A DNA stretch of 64,000 bases. Source: Limiplasma sp048370855 (GTDB lineage: Bacteria > Bacillota > Clostridia > Christensenellales > Aristaeellaceae). Positions 1-8,268 of the stretch are shown here, in pieces. The notes beneath the pieces are model-generated. The model saw only the letters and a list, made by a program, of their open reading frames with translations, made no database searches and was not told the origin of the DNA. The stretch lies in assembly GCA_048370855.1 (NCBI GenBank), contig DBGEOK010000067.1, forward strand, positions 1 through 64,000. The letters are read 5' to 3'. Both the position numbers and the translations under genes were made by a program. Every line of letters starts with the position of its first letter. The stretch's first letter is position 1.

Positions 1-76
1 TTTTATACGTCTTAACCAATTATCTGTTCATTTTTAAAAAAGTATCCTATTCGCATAAAAACAGCTTGGAAATGAG

Positions 77-391
77 GTGGGCGCCGTTAAGGATATCCTT
101 CAGGAGATTACGCGGCTCCGTTTAGAACGCAATTGGTCGGAATATGAATTAGCCGTACATTCAAATTTATCTCAGTCAACCATATCGACATGGTATCGAA
201 AAAATCAAACGCCGACGATTCAATCTTTAGAAAAAATTTGCATCGGATGCGGCGTCACATTATCCCAATTCTTTGCTGAGAGGGATGACGCGGTATGCCT
301 AACGCCGGAGCAAAAAGAAGCGTTGGATTGCTGGTCGTCTTTAACAGAGAAGCAGCGGGAGCTTTTCCTGGAGCTATTCAAAAACATCTGA
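77..391 (+). CDS. XRE-family helix-turn-helix regulator
   Basis: A 104-residue DNA-binding protein. Residues 6-65 form a Cro/C1-type helix-turn-helix domain, with the recognition region around SNLSQSTISTWYRKNQ. The C-terminal tail (LTPEQKEALDCWSSLTEKQ) is of the kind common in small clostridial XRE regulators. The only usable start is GTG at 77; the ATG at 72 is out of frame. The Shine-Dalgarno is weak (GGA about 6 bases upstream). The stop codon is the first base of the left arm of a strong terminator, so it is monocistronic. The target is unknown. The gene is more AT-rich than its neighbours, so it may be acquired or a short regulatory orphan. Confidence 0.85.
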   Translation: MGAVKDILQEITRLRLERNWSEYELAVHSNLSQSTISTWYRKNQTPTIQSLEKICIGCGVTLSQFFAERDDAVCLTPEQKEALDCWSSLTEKQRELFLELFKNI

Positions 392-424
392 ACCCCGCGT
401 TGATTTAACGCGGGGTTTTCTTTT
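391..424 (+). terminator. Rho-independent terminator of the XRE gene
   Basis: A ten-base stem (AACCCCGCGT with ACGCGGGGTT) closes a short loop and is followed by TTCTTTT. It begins on the last base of the stop codon of the upstream gene. Confidence 0.9.
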
Positions 425-546
425 GATGCGGCAGTTCTTTTCGCCCCGGCCTCTTGCCGCTTCCGCCGCATGGAGCGGGCGGGCCGCCCCTTTCGCCGGG
501 CAAGCCGCGGGCGGCGAAGGTTGTTTCCCCCGCCGCCCGCCGTGCT

Positions 547-1386
547 TTATTTCTTTTTCACGGGAAGCCAAATCTCAAACCGGTACCCGTCGCTCGTCAT
601 ATCGCCCTCGGTGTACCGCTCGACGTTGTACCCCGCCGCGATTTCATATTCCCCGATGTTTGGCAGCCATTCCGTATAGATGCGGCGGTTCAGCTTCTGC
701 AGCGCCCCGGGAAGCGCCCCATGGTCCTCGAACACCGCCCAATCGAAGGCGGGGATGACCCGCTTTTGAAAGCCCTCCGGCACGGGCGCCTCCGGCTCGC
801 AGTTGTCCCCAATCAGATAGCGAAACTCCTTGGAACCGTCTAAGCCATCCACGCAGATGCCGTACTGCCCGCAAACCGTTTTGTAATATCCTTTTTGATA
901 ATACTCGTCCCAAAACCTCGGGATTTCCTCAAACGCGGTGTCCATTTGGAATACGCGCTCCTTGCCCAGCACGGTGAAGGCTTCCATGGGTACGATCCGG
1001 TAATTCATTTCCACAGCTCCTTTGATGGTGATTTGGAAACGAATGGGCGGATAGTTCTTGAGCCGCGCGCCGTTCCGCCTGGCCTCGGACGGCGCTATTC
1101 CATGCACCTGACGGAACGCGCGGCTGAACGCCGTGGGCGATTCATACCCGTACTTCAGCGCGACGTCCAGCACCCTTCCGCCCGCCTGGAGCTCCGCGGC
1201 GGCCAGGCTCATGCGCCTGCGGCGCACGTACTCGCCGACTGTGGTGTCCGTCATGCAGGCAAACACGCGCTGAAAATAGAAGGGACTCAGGCAGGCAAGC
1301 CTGGCCAGCTCCGCCGTATCCACCGTGCCTGTCAGCCGCTTCTCGATCTCATCCAGCGTCCCGTTCATGCGCTCGATCCAGTCCAT
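547..1386 (-). CDS. AraC-family regulator with GyrI-like effector-binding domain
   Basis: A 279-residue transcription factor. Residues 8-105 contain the two helix-turn-helix units of an AraC domain (TAELARLACLSPFYFQRVFA, then the second helix near VALKYGYESPTAFSRAFRQ). Residues from about 120 to the end form a GyrI/integron-type effector-binding domain, seen from MNYRIVPMEAFTVLGKE to the final YRFEIWLPV. This N-terminal HTH plus C-terminal GyrI layout is typical of Rob/MarA-like regulators that sense hydrophobic drugs or metabolites. It lies 79 bases downstream of pyruvate kinase on the same strand and could be read through from that operon. The ligand is unknown. Confidence 0.9.
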   Translation of the reverse strand: MDWIERMNGTLDEIEKRLTGTVDTAELARLACLSPFYFQRVFACMTDTTVGEYVRRRRMSLAAAELQAGGRVLDVALKYGYESPTAFSRAFRQVHGIAPSEARRNGARLKNYPPIRFQITIKGAVEMNYRIVPMEAFTVLGKERVFQMDTAFEEIPRFWDEYYQKGYYKTVCGQYGICVDGLDGSKEFRYLIGDNCEPEAPVPEGFQKRVIPAFDWAVFEDHGALPGALQKLNRRIYTEWLPNIGEYEIAAGYNVERYTEGDMTSDGYRFEIWLPVKKK

Positions 1387-1465
1387 CCTTCCACCCCTTT
1401 CCCTGTTGGAAGCCTATCAAAAAACGGCGGGGTTGTCCTCGCCGTTTGTGCCCAACGCGGATAGG

Positions 1466-3232
1466 TCAGACCATGCTGCCCGGGTTGCAGCTAACCACGC
1501 CCCGTTCCGCGTCCAGCGTGACGACCGCCCCGCTTTTTAATATTTTGGTCGCGTTTTCCGCGCCGATGAGCACCGGCAGGTTCAGGCTCATGCCCGCGAT
1601 CGCGCCATGCCCGTTGGGGTTTGAATCCTCCAGGATCAGCCCGCCGGCCTTGCGGATCAGGGGCAGCAGCGTGTTGGACGTCTGCGCGATCACCAGAATA
1701 TCGTCGTCCTTAAACGTGCGGATCGCCTCCTCGCCGTTTCGGCACACGCACAGCCTTCCGCAGCAGGCTTGCTGCGTCACGCCATGGCCCGTCACCAGGA
1801 TATGGCCGACCACATGCACCTTCATCAGGTTGGTGGTGCCGCTCACGCCAAGGGGCACGCCGGCCGTCATCACCACCAGCTCGCCGTCGCGCAAAAGCCC
1901 CGCGGCCTCGCCCGCCTGCACGGCCCGCTCAAACAGGTCGTCTGTGTTCGTCGCTTCCTCGATCATCAGGGGAATCACGCCCCAGCTCAGGTTGAGCTGG
2001 CGGCACACGGTTTCATCCGTCGTGCAGCAAATGATAGGGCAGCTAGGCCGGTATTTGGAGATCATCCGCGCCGTTCGCCCGCCCTTGGTCACCGTCAAAA
2101 TCGCGGCGGCCCCCAGGTCGTGCGCCGACGTGCAGGTGGCGTGCGAGATGGCGTTGGTCACATCCGGCGTCAGGTCCGCCTCGCGCTCCTTAAACCGCTT
2201 CTGATAGTTGATGTCGCGCTCGGCGCACATGGCGATGCGCGCCATGGTCTGAACCGCCTCTACCGGATACAGCCCCGCCGCCGTCTCGCCCGACAGCATG
2301 ATGGCGCTGGTGCCGTCGTAGATGGCGTTGGCCACGTCGGTGGCCTCGGCGCGGGTAGGGCGCGGGTTTTTCATCATGCTGTCCAGCATCTGCGTGGCTG
2401 TAATCACCTGCTTGCCGGACGAATACGCCTTGTGAATCAGCATTTTTTGAATCACAGGCACTTGCTCCAGGGGTATTTCAACCCCCAGGTCCCCGCGCGC
2501 CACCATGATGCCGTCGCTGACGCGCAGAATCTCGTCGATATTCTGCACGCCCTGCATATTCTCAATTTTGGCGATGATGCTGATGTTGGCGCGTCCCTCC
2601 TGGCTGAAAATCCTGCGGATTTCCAGAATATCCGCCGCGCTCCGGGTAAAGGACGCGGCCACGAAATCCACGCCCTGCCGGATGCCGAAGACGATGTCGT
2701 CATGGTCCTTCCGGCTGATATAGGGCATGCTTAATTCCACATCCGGCACGTTGACGCTCTTTCGGTCGGAAACGACGCCGCCGTTGTCCACCGTGCAGAT
2801 GATCTCGGTCGCGGTCAGGCTGCGGACCGTCATCCCCACCAGCCCGTCGTCAATCAAGATGGTCGCGCCCTCGCGCAGGTCCCGGGGCAGCTCGGGATAC
2901 GTGATGGAGGCCCGCTCCGCGTTGCCCACGACGCTTTGCGTCACAAGGGTGAACGTCTGGCCCTGGCGCAGCTCCGCCTTGCCGTTTTCAAACGTCTCTA
3001 GCCTGATTTCGGGCCCGCGCGTGTCCAGCATAATCGCAATGGGGAGGTTCAGCTCCCGCCTCAGCTTTTTGATGCGGTTGATGTTGCTCAGATGCGTCTC
3101 ATGCGTGCCATGCGAAAAATTCAGGCGGGCGACGTTCATGCCGGAGAGGATCAGCTCCCTGAGCACCACATCCTCCTCCGTGGAGGGCCCCAGTGTACAA
3201 ACGATTTTGGTTTTGCGATGAGCGGCGTCCAT
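1466..3232 (-). CDS. pyk: Pyruvate kinase with C-terminal PEP-utilizer-type domain
   Basis: Transfers phosphate from PEP to ADP in the last step of glycolysis. The TIM barrel carries the substrate motifs (MLDTRGPEIRL, KIENMQGVQNIDEI with the catalytic Lys, GDLGVEIP, MLDSMMKNPRPTRAEATDVA). An allosteric C domain follows. About 110 extra residues at the end resemble the phosphohistidine swivelling domain of PEP synthase (GHGAIAGMSLNLPVLIGAE), as in Bacillus pyruvate kinase. I take the ATG at 3232 (MDAAHRKTKIVCTLGPS), with AAAGGGTG eight bases ahead; an ATG at 3250 in frame would overlap the upstream gene. The gene is 588 residues. It is the fourth gene of the operon whose promoter is at 5862-5891. 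Confidence 0.97.
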   Translation of the reverse strand: MDAAHRKTKIVCTLGPSTEEDVVLRELILSGMNVARLNFSHGTHETHLSNINRIKKLRRELNLPIAIMLDTRGPEIRLETFENGKAELRQGQTFTLVTQSVVGNAERASITYPELPRDLREGATILIDDGLVGMTVRSLTATEIICTVDNGGVVSDRKSVNVPDVELSMPYISRKDHDDIVFGIRQGVDFVAASFTRSAADILEIRRIFSQEGRANISIIAKIENMQGVQNIDEILRVSDGIMVARGDLGVEIPLEQVPVIQKMLIHKAYSSGKQVITATQMLDSMMKNPRPTRAEATDVANAIYDGTSAIMLSGETAAGLYPVEAVQTMARIAMCAERDINYQKRFKEREADLTPDVTNAISHATCTSAHDLGAAAILTVTKGGRTARMISKYRPSCPIICCTTDETVCRQLNLSWGVIPLMIEEATNTDDLFERAVQAGEAAGLLRDGELVVMTAGVPLGVSGTTNLMKVHVVGHILVTGHGVTQQACCGRLCVCRNGEEAIRTFKDDDILVIAQTSNTLLPLIRKAGGLILEDSNPNGHGAIAGMSLNLPVLIGAENATKILKSGAVVTLDAERGVVSCNPGSMV

Positions 3233-3237
3233 TTCCG

Positions 3238-3705
3238 TCACCCTTTCCATCTTTTTTCCAGTTGCAGCAGCTTTTCCTTAATCTCCAGCCCGCCGCCATA
3301 GCCTACCAGCGCGCCGTTTTTTCCCACAACGCGGTGGCAGGGGATGAACACGGCCAGCGGGTTGCGGTTGTTGGCCATGCCCGCCGCCCGGCAGGCCCTG
3401 GGGTTCCCCGCGGCGGCGGCCTGTTCGGCATAGGCGCGGGTTTCCCCGTAGGGAATCTCCAGCAACGCCTGCCAGCAGCGAAGCTGGAAGGGCGTCCCCT
3501 GCGGCGCGAGGGGAACGGAAAACGCTTTCCTGCTTCCCGCAAAATACTCGTCGAGCTCCCGGAAGGCCGCCGCTAGCAGAGGCGTCTCCCGGACGGCCGC
3601 CCCCTCGGGCGTCCATTCTCCAAAGCCCGCCCGCACCAGCGCGCCTCCGTTCTCCACCAGCGTCATCGGCCCAATGGCCGTGCGCCTCGTCAGGGCTGTC
3701 AGCAT
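3238..3705 (-). CDS. ogt: Methylated-DNA--protein-cysteine methyltransferase
   Basis: Suicide repair enzyme that takes alkyl groups from O6-alkylguanine. The acceptor motif is intact: IPCHRVVGKNGALVGYGGG, with Cys in PCHR, followed by the usual LQLE end. The helix-turn-helix that flips the base is at FQLRCWQALLEIPYGETRAYAEQA, with the Asn hinge in ANNRNP. Start at 3705 (MLTALTRRTAIG) is supported by AAAGGAG eight bases upstream; an upstream in-frame ATG at 3735 lacks a site. The protein is 155 residues, normal for the family. It lies between lgt-like and pyk genes, with five bases to pyk. Confidence 0.95.
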   Translation of the reverse strand: MLTALTRRTAIGPMTLVENGGALVRAGFGEWTPEGAAVRETPLLAAAFRELDEYFAGSRKAFSVPLAPQGTPFQLRCWQALLEIPYGETRAYAEQAAAAGNPRACRAAGMANNRNPLAVFIPCHRVVGKNGALVGYGGGLEIKEKLLQLEKRWKG

Positions 3706-3718
3706 CGGCGTTCTCCTT

Positions 3719-4750
3719 TCAACCGCGCGGCACATGCACCGCGATATGCTCCTCCCGGTACAGGCTCCTGGTCAGCGTCGCGTACAGCGAGCATGGCATG
3801 GCGAGCAGAACCGCGCACAGCGCCGCCATCAGGCCGTAATCCCGCGCGAGGGACGGCGCGCCCCATGTCAGCCGGCCGTCCAGCGAAAACTCCAGTATCG
3901 CCACGCCCGCCACGCACAGCAACAGCGCCGCCCACGTAAGAACGATCCGGGCGTTCGCCTTCTTTTGAATATGCAAATACCGCCTGGTAAAGACGCCCGC
4001 GACGGCCAGCGGCATCAGCGCGGACGCCGCCTGCGCCGCGCGCAGGAAGGTCATCAGCATGTGTCCGTCGTCGCGCATGCTTTCCAGCAGCGTCTGCGAA
4101 GCGCCGTAGAGTGCGAAAAAGAGCAGCGCGAGATCCCCGGATCGCGCGTTCTTCCTGCGGCTCGCCGAGGCGAACAGCGCCAGCATGACCGCGAACAGCA
4201 GGATTCCGGCCGCCGCCTCATAATGGTAAACGGCCAGGCGGTATTCCACGTTCACGCCCGCGCGCCGGCTCAGAAAGAGCCACGGCGCGGCCTTCACCAG
4301 CGCGCCCCCCTCCGCCACCTTGCCCGCGCCCAGGTCGGTGAACCGCTCGGCCTCCCTGAGCAGCGCGATCAGCAGCCCGAGCGGAACGCACATCACGTCC
4401 GCTACCTTGCCGCAGCTTACCTTCATCACGCGCGAGGTCAGGTAAGCCGCCAGCAGCAGTCCTAAAAGCAGGCCCGTCATCGACAGCCCCCCGTCAAAAA
4501 AGCGCAGCATCAGCCACGGGTTTTCGTAGGTTTCTGTAAACAGGCCGATATTCAGGGCGCAATAGGCGAGCCGCGCGCCGGCGATTCCCAGCGGTATGGC
4601 CAGCAGCCCGAATACGCGCGCCGTGCCGGCGGGCATACGGCTTTGGTAGCCAAGCAGGCCCATGAGCAGCAGCGTCAGCAGCGCTCCCACCGCCGCGAAA
4701 GCGCCGTAGGCGTGCGCCGTCAGCCCAAAAAGGGTAAATGTCGTATCCAT
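3719..4750 (-). CDS. Divergent prolipoprotein diacylglyceryl transferase (Lgt-like) membrane protein
   Basis: A 343-residue polytopic membrane protein with about seven hydrophobic segments. Its order of motifs follows Lgt: an early Y/H-containing helix (TAHAYGAFAAVGALL), the GARLAYCALN helix, the glycine pair FFDGGLSMTGLLLG where Lgt has GGLVFYGG, then LREAERFTDLGAGK where Lgt has R-x-G-N-F-x-N-x-E, and LLESMRDDGHM where Lgt has E-x-F-R-x-D. Several catalytic positions therefore differ, notably the missing Asn. Known Lgt attaches diacylglycerol to lipobox Cys; whether this copy still does so is unclear, and it may be a paralogue. It lies nine bases after the glycosidase gene, start supported by AAGGAG. 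Confidence 0.75.
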   Translation of the reverse strand: MDTTFTLFGLTAHAYGAFAAVGALLTLLLMGLLGYQSRMPAGTARVFGLLAIPLGIAGARLAYCALNIGLFTETYENPWLMLRFFDGGLSMTGLLLGLLLAAYLTSRVMKVSCGKVADVMCVPLGLLIALLREAERFTDLGAGKVAEGGALVKAAPWLFLSRRAGVNVEYRLAVYHYEAAAGILLFAVMLALFASASRRKNARSGDLALLFFALYGASQTLLESMRDDGHMLMTFLRAAQAASALMPLAVAGVFTRRYLHIQKKANARIVLTWAALLLCVAGVAILEFSLDGRLTWGAPSLARDYGLMAALCAVLLAMPCSLYATLTRSLYREEHIAVHVPRG

Positions 4751-4759
4751 GGCCGCTCC

Positions 4760-5785
4760 TTATTCCCCGCCGACGGCGCTCGCAAAGTAGATAATATCCG
4801 TTACGGACCGCTCCGCCTGGGGCTTATCGTTCACCATTTGGCCGTTGAAGGCAAGCGTGGCGCTGTTGCCGCCGTCCAGGTTGTAAGCCTGCTCGCAGCC
4901 GATTTCGGCCATGATGGAGGCAAACTCCTCCATCGTCACGCCGTCCGAAGCCTCGGTACGGCCGTTGACGACCACCATCGCGTAGGTGAGGGGGCCGAGC
5001 TGACCGATTCCGGCGCGCGGGTTTTTCTGATGAGGGTCGTACTGATATTTTTCGGGAATCTCCTGCTGTTCGCCGTCCACCACGAGCGCGGGCCCGAAGA
5101 AGAAGCCGTTGACCGCCTCATGCTCCGACTTGAAAGCCTTGATCGCGTTTTCCTGGTTTTCATGCCCCCGCAGCATGATGTGGAAATCTCCCATCTCGTC
5201 GATCAGAAGCAGATCCATATTTTTGCTGGTTTGCTCGCGGTAGGTTTGTCCCATGCGCACCACATAGCCCGCCTTGCTTTTGGTGTAATAATCGCCGTTG
5301 ATGGCCACGATGCCGTTGTAGTTTGCCGCAAGGCGCGTGGTATGGTTGGTTCGGGTGGAGCTGAGCTTGTCGCCCGCGATGGCCGTGCGAAGCTGGGAGG
5401 GGGTGGCGATTTTGACATAGGCGATAAACACGTCGCTGTCGTACTCCCGCCTCTGCTCAAGCTCCACAATGATGGTATCGTCCCGATAGCCGGAGTCGGT
5501 AAAGTTGTCGGCGATTGGGGCGCGGCCCGGCTCGGTTAATTCCCCCGGCAGCGGAGTGATATTGGCCGCGGGGAGGATGTCGCTGAACACGGCGCTGGCC
5601 AGCACCGCCACAGGCCGAAGCGACGCCCCTTCCTCAGGCGTTCCCTCCTCTTCCTCAAAAGCCGCCGCGCCGGCATACCGCTGCTGCGCGTCCTCCGTTA
5701 TCGCTCCGGAGGGGATCAGGAATGCCAGGGCGACGGCCATCGCCACAACCAATACGCTCAGGATGGAAAAGGCGGTCTTGCGCAT
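4760..5785 (-). CDS. Phosphodiester glycosidase (NAGPA-domain) exported protein
   Basis: A 341-residue protein with one N-terminal hydrophobic segment (residues 7-27, FSILSVLVVAMAVALAFLI), so exported or membrane-tethered. The body is a NAGPA-type domain, recognised by AINGDYYTKSKAGYVVRMG, the MVVVNGR strand, and the family signature AYNLDGGNSATLAFNG close to the C-terminus. Relatives cleave GlcNAc-1-phosphodiester bonds or act in exopolysaccharide metabolism. I chose MRKTAFSIL at 5785, since the longer frame adds 50 residues with no domain and would put the signal segment internally. It heads a four- or five-gene minus-strand operon behind the promoter at 5862-5891. Confidence 0.88.
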   Translation of the reverse strand: MRKTAFSILSVLVVAMAVALAFLIPSGAITEDAQQRYAGAAAFEEEEGTPEEGASLRPVAVLASAVFSDILPAANITPLPGELTEPGRAPIADNFTDSGYRDDTIIVELEQRREYDSDVFIAYVKIATPSQLRTAIAGDKLSSTRTNHTTRLAANYNGIVAINGDYYTKSKAGYVVRMGQTYREQTSKNMDLLLIDEMGDFHIMLRGHENQENAIKAFKSEHEAVNGFFFGPALVVDGEQQEIPEKYQYDPHQKNPRAGIGQLGPLTYAMVVVNGRTEASDGVTMEEFASIMAEIGCEQAYNLDGGNSATLAFNGQMVNDKPQAERSVTDIIYFASAVGGE

Positions 5786-5861
5786 AAAAACATCGTTCCT
5801 TTCCTTGTTTGGATAAGCTTCACCGGTTCGCTTCCGGAAAAATGCGTCGTTCACAGCCTTG

Positions 5862-5891
5862 ATTATACTATATGCCAAGGGAAGGAAGCAA
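5862..5891 (-). promoter_or_regulatory. Sigma-A promoter for the glycosidase-lgt-ogt-pyk operon
   Basis: On the minus strand TTGCTT (5886-5891) and TATAAT (5862-5867) are separated by 18 bases. The predicted leader to the ATG at 5785 is about 70 bases. Confidence 0.7.
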
Positions 5892-5956
5892 GGGGCGTCC
5901 CCCGGGTTTTCCGCGGTGCGGCGGAAAGGGCGCATAGGAGGCTAGGGTAAGCGGGA

Positions 5957-6036
5957 GGGGACGTTGGGAGGCGCCGCCTCCCAAACCCGCCGCCCAAGGG
6001 CTTCGCCCTTAGGAATCCCTTATTTGGGCCGCGTTC
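5957..6036 (-). repeat. Intergenic repeat, module B (copy 2)
   Basis: Read on the minus strand it runs from GAACGCGGCCCAAATAAGGG through a 'TTCCTAAGGGC' core and a TTGGGAGGCGGCGCCTCCCAA palindrome (11 positions each side, nearly perfect) to AACGTCCCCTC. The same string, with few mismatches, is at 12078-12172 on the plus strand. It is non-coding: frames across it are not conserved between copies. Confidence 0.75.
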
Positions 6037-6330
6037 ACGGTCCCAGGGTATCCCTTTGAATGACGAAGGGAAGCGGCGGACCCGTGGCGCTGCAAATGAG
6101 CGTCAGCCCTGTGAGCGCCCAAGGCGAAAGCGATGCGCACGCGCGCGCCAATACAAGGGCCGGGTACGGCTGTACCCGGAGCGCCGATCGTTGCGGGCGA
6201 CGATTGGGCTTGCCCAGAAGCCCTCGCTGGGGTTGAAGTCGGAAAACCCCTGTCGTCTTTCGTATCGAGCGCTTCAGCCCCCATCCCGCGCCTGCCGCGT
6301 TCGGGCTTCGCCCTGAGCGCGCCGGTCATT
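6037..6330. repeat. Remainder of a composite intergenic repeat (no gene seen)
   Basis: This stretch, upstream of the flavodoxin promoter, has no convincing gene. It holds an 18-base string (6247-6264, CCCCTGTCGTCTTTCGTA) identical to 26733-26750. In both places the string is followed, reading on the minus strand, by module B. It also contains a hairpin-forming GGGTACGGCTGTACCC (6163-6178). Short open frames here are GC-rich, lack ribosome sites and are not supported. Confidence 0.5.
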
Positions 6331-6365
6331 TTCCTCCATCACGGGATGGGGGAATGACAAATCAT

Positions 6366-6395
6366 TTGACGTTTCTTTTCCTGATGAAGTATAAT
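6366..6395 (+). promoter_or_regulatory. Sigma-A promoter for the flavodoxin-RFK-ECF-truA operon
   Basis: TTGACG (6366-6371) and TATAAT (6390-6395) with an 18-base spacer, about 40 bases before the flavodoxin start. Confidence 0.8.
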
Positions 6396-6436
6396 ACACT
6401 GATTTCATTTCAAGCCGTTTGAAGGGAGCTATGCGC

Positions 6437-6940
6437 ATGCGTTTTCTGATTGCTTACGCCAGTAAGACGGGTTCCACCGAAAAGGCCGCCCGGCTGCTTG
6501 CCGAGCTCTTTATCCAAAAAGGGGCCGAGGCCGAGCTTTGCGACCTTTGCGTCTCAACGCCGGATATCGCCTCCTGCGACGCCGTCGCGGTCGGCGGCTC
6601 CGTCCGAATGGGGCTGCTCCACGCGCGCGCCAGAAAGTTTATCAAGGAAAACGCGGAGCGGCTGATGGAAAAACCGGTCGGTTTTTTTTGCTGCCGATGC
6701 GGGACCGACGATACGCGCGCCTTGCTCGCGCCGCAGGTCGGCGTCCGGCTGGCGGAGCGCGCCGTGCGGATCGCTTCGTTCGGCGGCGAGCTGGACCCGG
6801 CCCGGCAAAAGGGGCTGGATAAGCTGATCGTCGGGATTGTGGCAAAAAACGGCCAGGGCGCCGGAATGCGTGTGGAGGGCGTCGTCAGGGAACGCGTCGA
6901 GGCCTTTGCCGACGCGCTTCTGGCGGCGGTCCAGGCATGA
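6437..6940 (+). CDS. Flavodoxin-domain protein (HemG/protoporphyrinogen oxidase-like)
   Basis: A 167-residue FMN-binding flavodoxin-like protein. The phosphate loop is YASKTGSTEKAA (residues 6-17). The second FMN region is VAVGGSVRMGLLHARARKFIKENAE, which resembles the G-[AS]-S-[IV]-R-x-G-x-x-H block of HemG-type flavodoxins rather than ordinary electron-carrier flavodoxins. I take the ATG at 6437, eight bases after GAAGGGAG; the ATG at 6431 is only two bases from it. The stop overlaps the next start as ATGA, so it is translationally coupled to a riboflavin kinase that makes its cofactor. Haem synthesis genes are not in this window, so the HemG role is only a family resemblance. Confidence 0.85.
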   Translation: MRFLIAYASKTGSTEKAARLLAELFIQKGAEAELCDLCVSTPDIASCDAVAVGGSVRMGLLHARARKFIKENAERLMEKPVGFFCCRCGTDDTRALLAPQVGVRLAERAVRIASFGGELDPARQKGLDKLIVGIVAKNGQGAGMRVEGVVRERVEAFADALLAAVQA

Positions 6941-7386
6941 GCGGGCCTGTGTTTGTGCTCACCGGGCGCGTGTCGCCCGGCAAGCGCCTGGGCCAGCGCC
7001 TGGGCTTTCCCACGGCTAATATCGCGTATGTGCGCGACGGCCGCGCCTGGCCCCCCGACGGCGTCTATATCGGCACGGCCGAGGTGGCGGGCGATCACGA
7101 TCGCTATCTCGCCATTCTGAACCAGGGACGCCATCCCACCGCGCCGGAAGGCGGGCCGACCGTGGAAGCCCATCTGATCGGCTACTCGGGCCATGATCTG
7201 TATGGGCGGCAGCTTACGCTGTGCTACCGCCAGTTCCTGAGGCCGGAAAAAAAGTTTGAGGCGCTTCATGAGCTGGCCGCCCAGCTCGAGCAGGATCGCC
7301 GGAGCGCGGAGAGCTGGGCCAGGTCGCGCGAGCCCGGCCTGGCCGGAGAGACGCGCGGCGCGCCCCCGGCCCAACAGCAACCGTAA
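6937..7386 (+). CDS. Stand-alone riboflavin kinase (RibF C-terminal-type domain)
   Basis: A 149-residue protein that matches only the flavokinase half of bifunctional RibF. The motifs are GRVSPGKRLGQRLGFPTANI (residues 10-29, containing the P-T-A-N nucleotide/Mg site), DGVYIGTAEV, PTVEAHLIGYSGHDLYGRQL with the catalytic Glu, and FLRPEKKFEALHELAAQLEQD. The FAD synthetase half is absent, so it should make FMN from riboflavin and ATP but not FAD. It overlaps the upstream flavodoxin gene by four bases and lies 18 bases before the ECF cassette. The final 25 residues (Arg/Pro/Gln-rich) are outside the domain. Confidence 0.9.
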   Translation: MSGPVFVLTGRVSPGKRLGQRLGFPTANIAYVRDGRAWPPDGVYIGTAEVAGDHDRYLAILNQGRHPTAPEGGPTVEAHLIGYSGHDLYGRQLTLCYRQFLRPEKKFEALHELAAQLEQDRRSAESWARSREPGLAGETRGAPPAQQQP

Positions 7387-7404
7387 AGGAGTTTTATCGT
7401 CATC

Positions 7405-8268
7405 ATGCATAAGCAGGATATCGCCTATGCCTTTCCCATCCAAACCGAGGCCGCGTCCTACCGGTATGAACCGGACGCCTCTCCCGCCGTAGGCCCGGTC
7501 AGCCTGGATGTGGAAAAGGGCTCCTTCGTAGCGGTGCTCGGCCATAACGGCTCGGGCAAGAGCACGCTGGCCAAGCTGATGAACGCCCTGTACCTGCCAA
7601 CCGAGGGCCGCGTGCTCGTATGCGGCATGGACACCGCCGCCGAGGAGGAGGTTTGGAACGTTCGCAAGCACGCGGGCATGGTCTTTCAAAACCCGGACAA
7701 CCAGATCGTGGCCAATATCGTGCGTGAGGACGTGGCCTTCGGGCTGGAAAATCTCGGCGTCCCCCAGGAGGAAATGCTTCCCCGCATCGACGCGGCGCTT
7801 GCCGCCGTGCGCATGTCCGAGCGCGCCTCCTTCGCGCCGCATATGCTCAGCGGAGGTCAAAAGCAGCGCGTGGCCGTCGCCGGCGTGCTGGCCATGCGGC
7901 CCGAGGTGATGATTCTGGATGAAGCCACCGCCATGCTCGACCCCTCCGGCCGCAAGGATGTGCTGGAAACCGTTCGCAAGCTCAACCGGGAACAGGGCAT
8001 CACCGTCGTCTGGATCACGCATTTTATGGAGGAAGCCGCTTTGGCCGACCGCGTGGTGGTGCTGGATCAGGGGAGCGTCGCGCTGGACGGGAAGCCCGCC
8101 GAGGTATTCAGCCGCGTTGCGGAAATCAAGGCTTTGGGGCTGGACGTGCCCCCCATGGCGGAGCTGGCGCTTCGCCTGAGGGAAAAGGGGCTTCCCCTCT
8201 CCGCCGGCATTTTGACCGTCGCCGATATGGTAAAGGAGCTGAAAAACACGCTATGCCCATCCAAGTAG
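7405..8268 (+). CDS. ecfA1: Energy-coupling factor transporter ATPase EcfA1
   Basis: First ATPase of a group II ECF vitamin importer, 287 residues. It carries Walker A GHNGSGKSTLAKL, Q-loop VFQNPDNQIVANIV, signature LSGGQKQRVAVAGVLAM, Walker B VMILDEATAMLDP (with Ala replacing Pro after the catalytic Glu, as usual in EcfA1), and the switch His in WITHFMEEA. The QNPDNQ Q-loop is the EcfA hallmark. The gene overlaps ecfA2 by 16 bases. The start ATG follows AAAGGAG by about 12 bases. Together with EcfA2 and EcfT it forms a shared energising module; no substrate-binding S component lies nearby. Confidence 0.96.
   Translation: MHKQDIAYAFPIQTEAASYRYEPDASPAVGPVSLDVEKGSFVAVLGHNGSGKSTLAKLMNALYLPTEGRVLVCGMDTAAEEEVWNVRKHAGMVFQNPDNQIVANIVREDVAFGLENLGVPQEEMLPRIDAALAAVRMSERASFAPHMLSGGQKQRVAVAGVLAMRPEVMILDEATAMLDPSGRKDVLETVRKLNREQGITVVWITHFMEEAALADRVVVLDQGSVALDGKPAEVFSRVAEIKALGLDVPPMAELALRLREKGLPLSAGILTVADMVKELKNTLCPSK

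Noticed and set aside
5957..6330. CRISPR or transposon reading of the dispersed repeats
   Set aside because: No regular spacing or spacer array, no transposase gene, and no target-site duplication visible.
6056..6357. Short frames within the 6 kb repeat
   Set aside because: Not conserved between repeat copies and no ribosome sites.
7387..7404. FMN riboswitch ahead of the flavin/ECF genes
   Set aside because: The gaps are too short (18 bases here, about 40 between promoter and flavodoxin start) to hold an FMN aptamer.
6454..8022. 522-residue minus-strand open frame
   Set aside because: Antisense to flavodoxin, riboflavin kinase and ecfA1; an artefact of high third-position GC.
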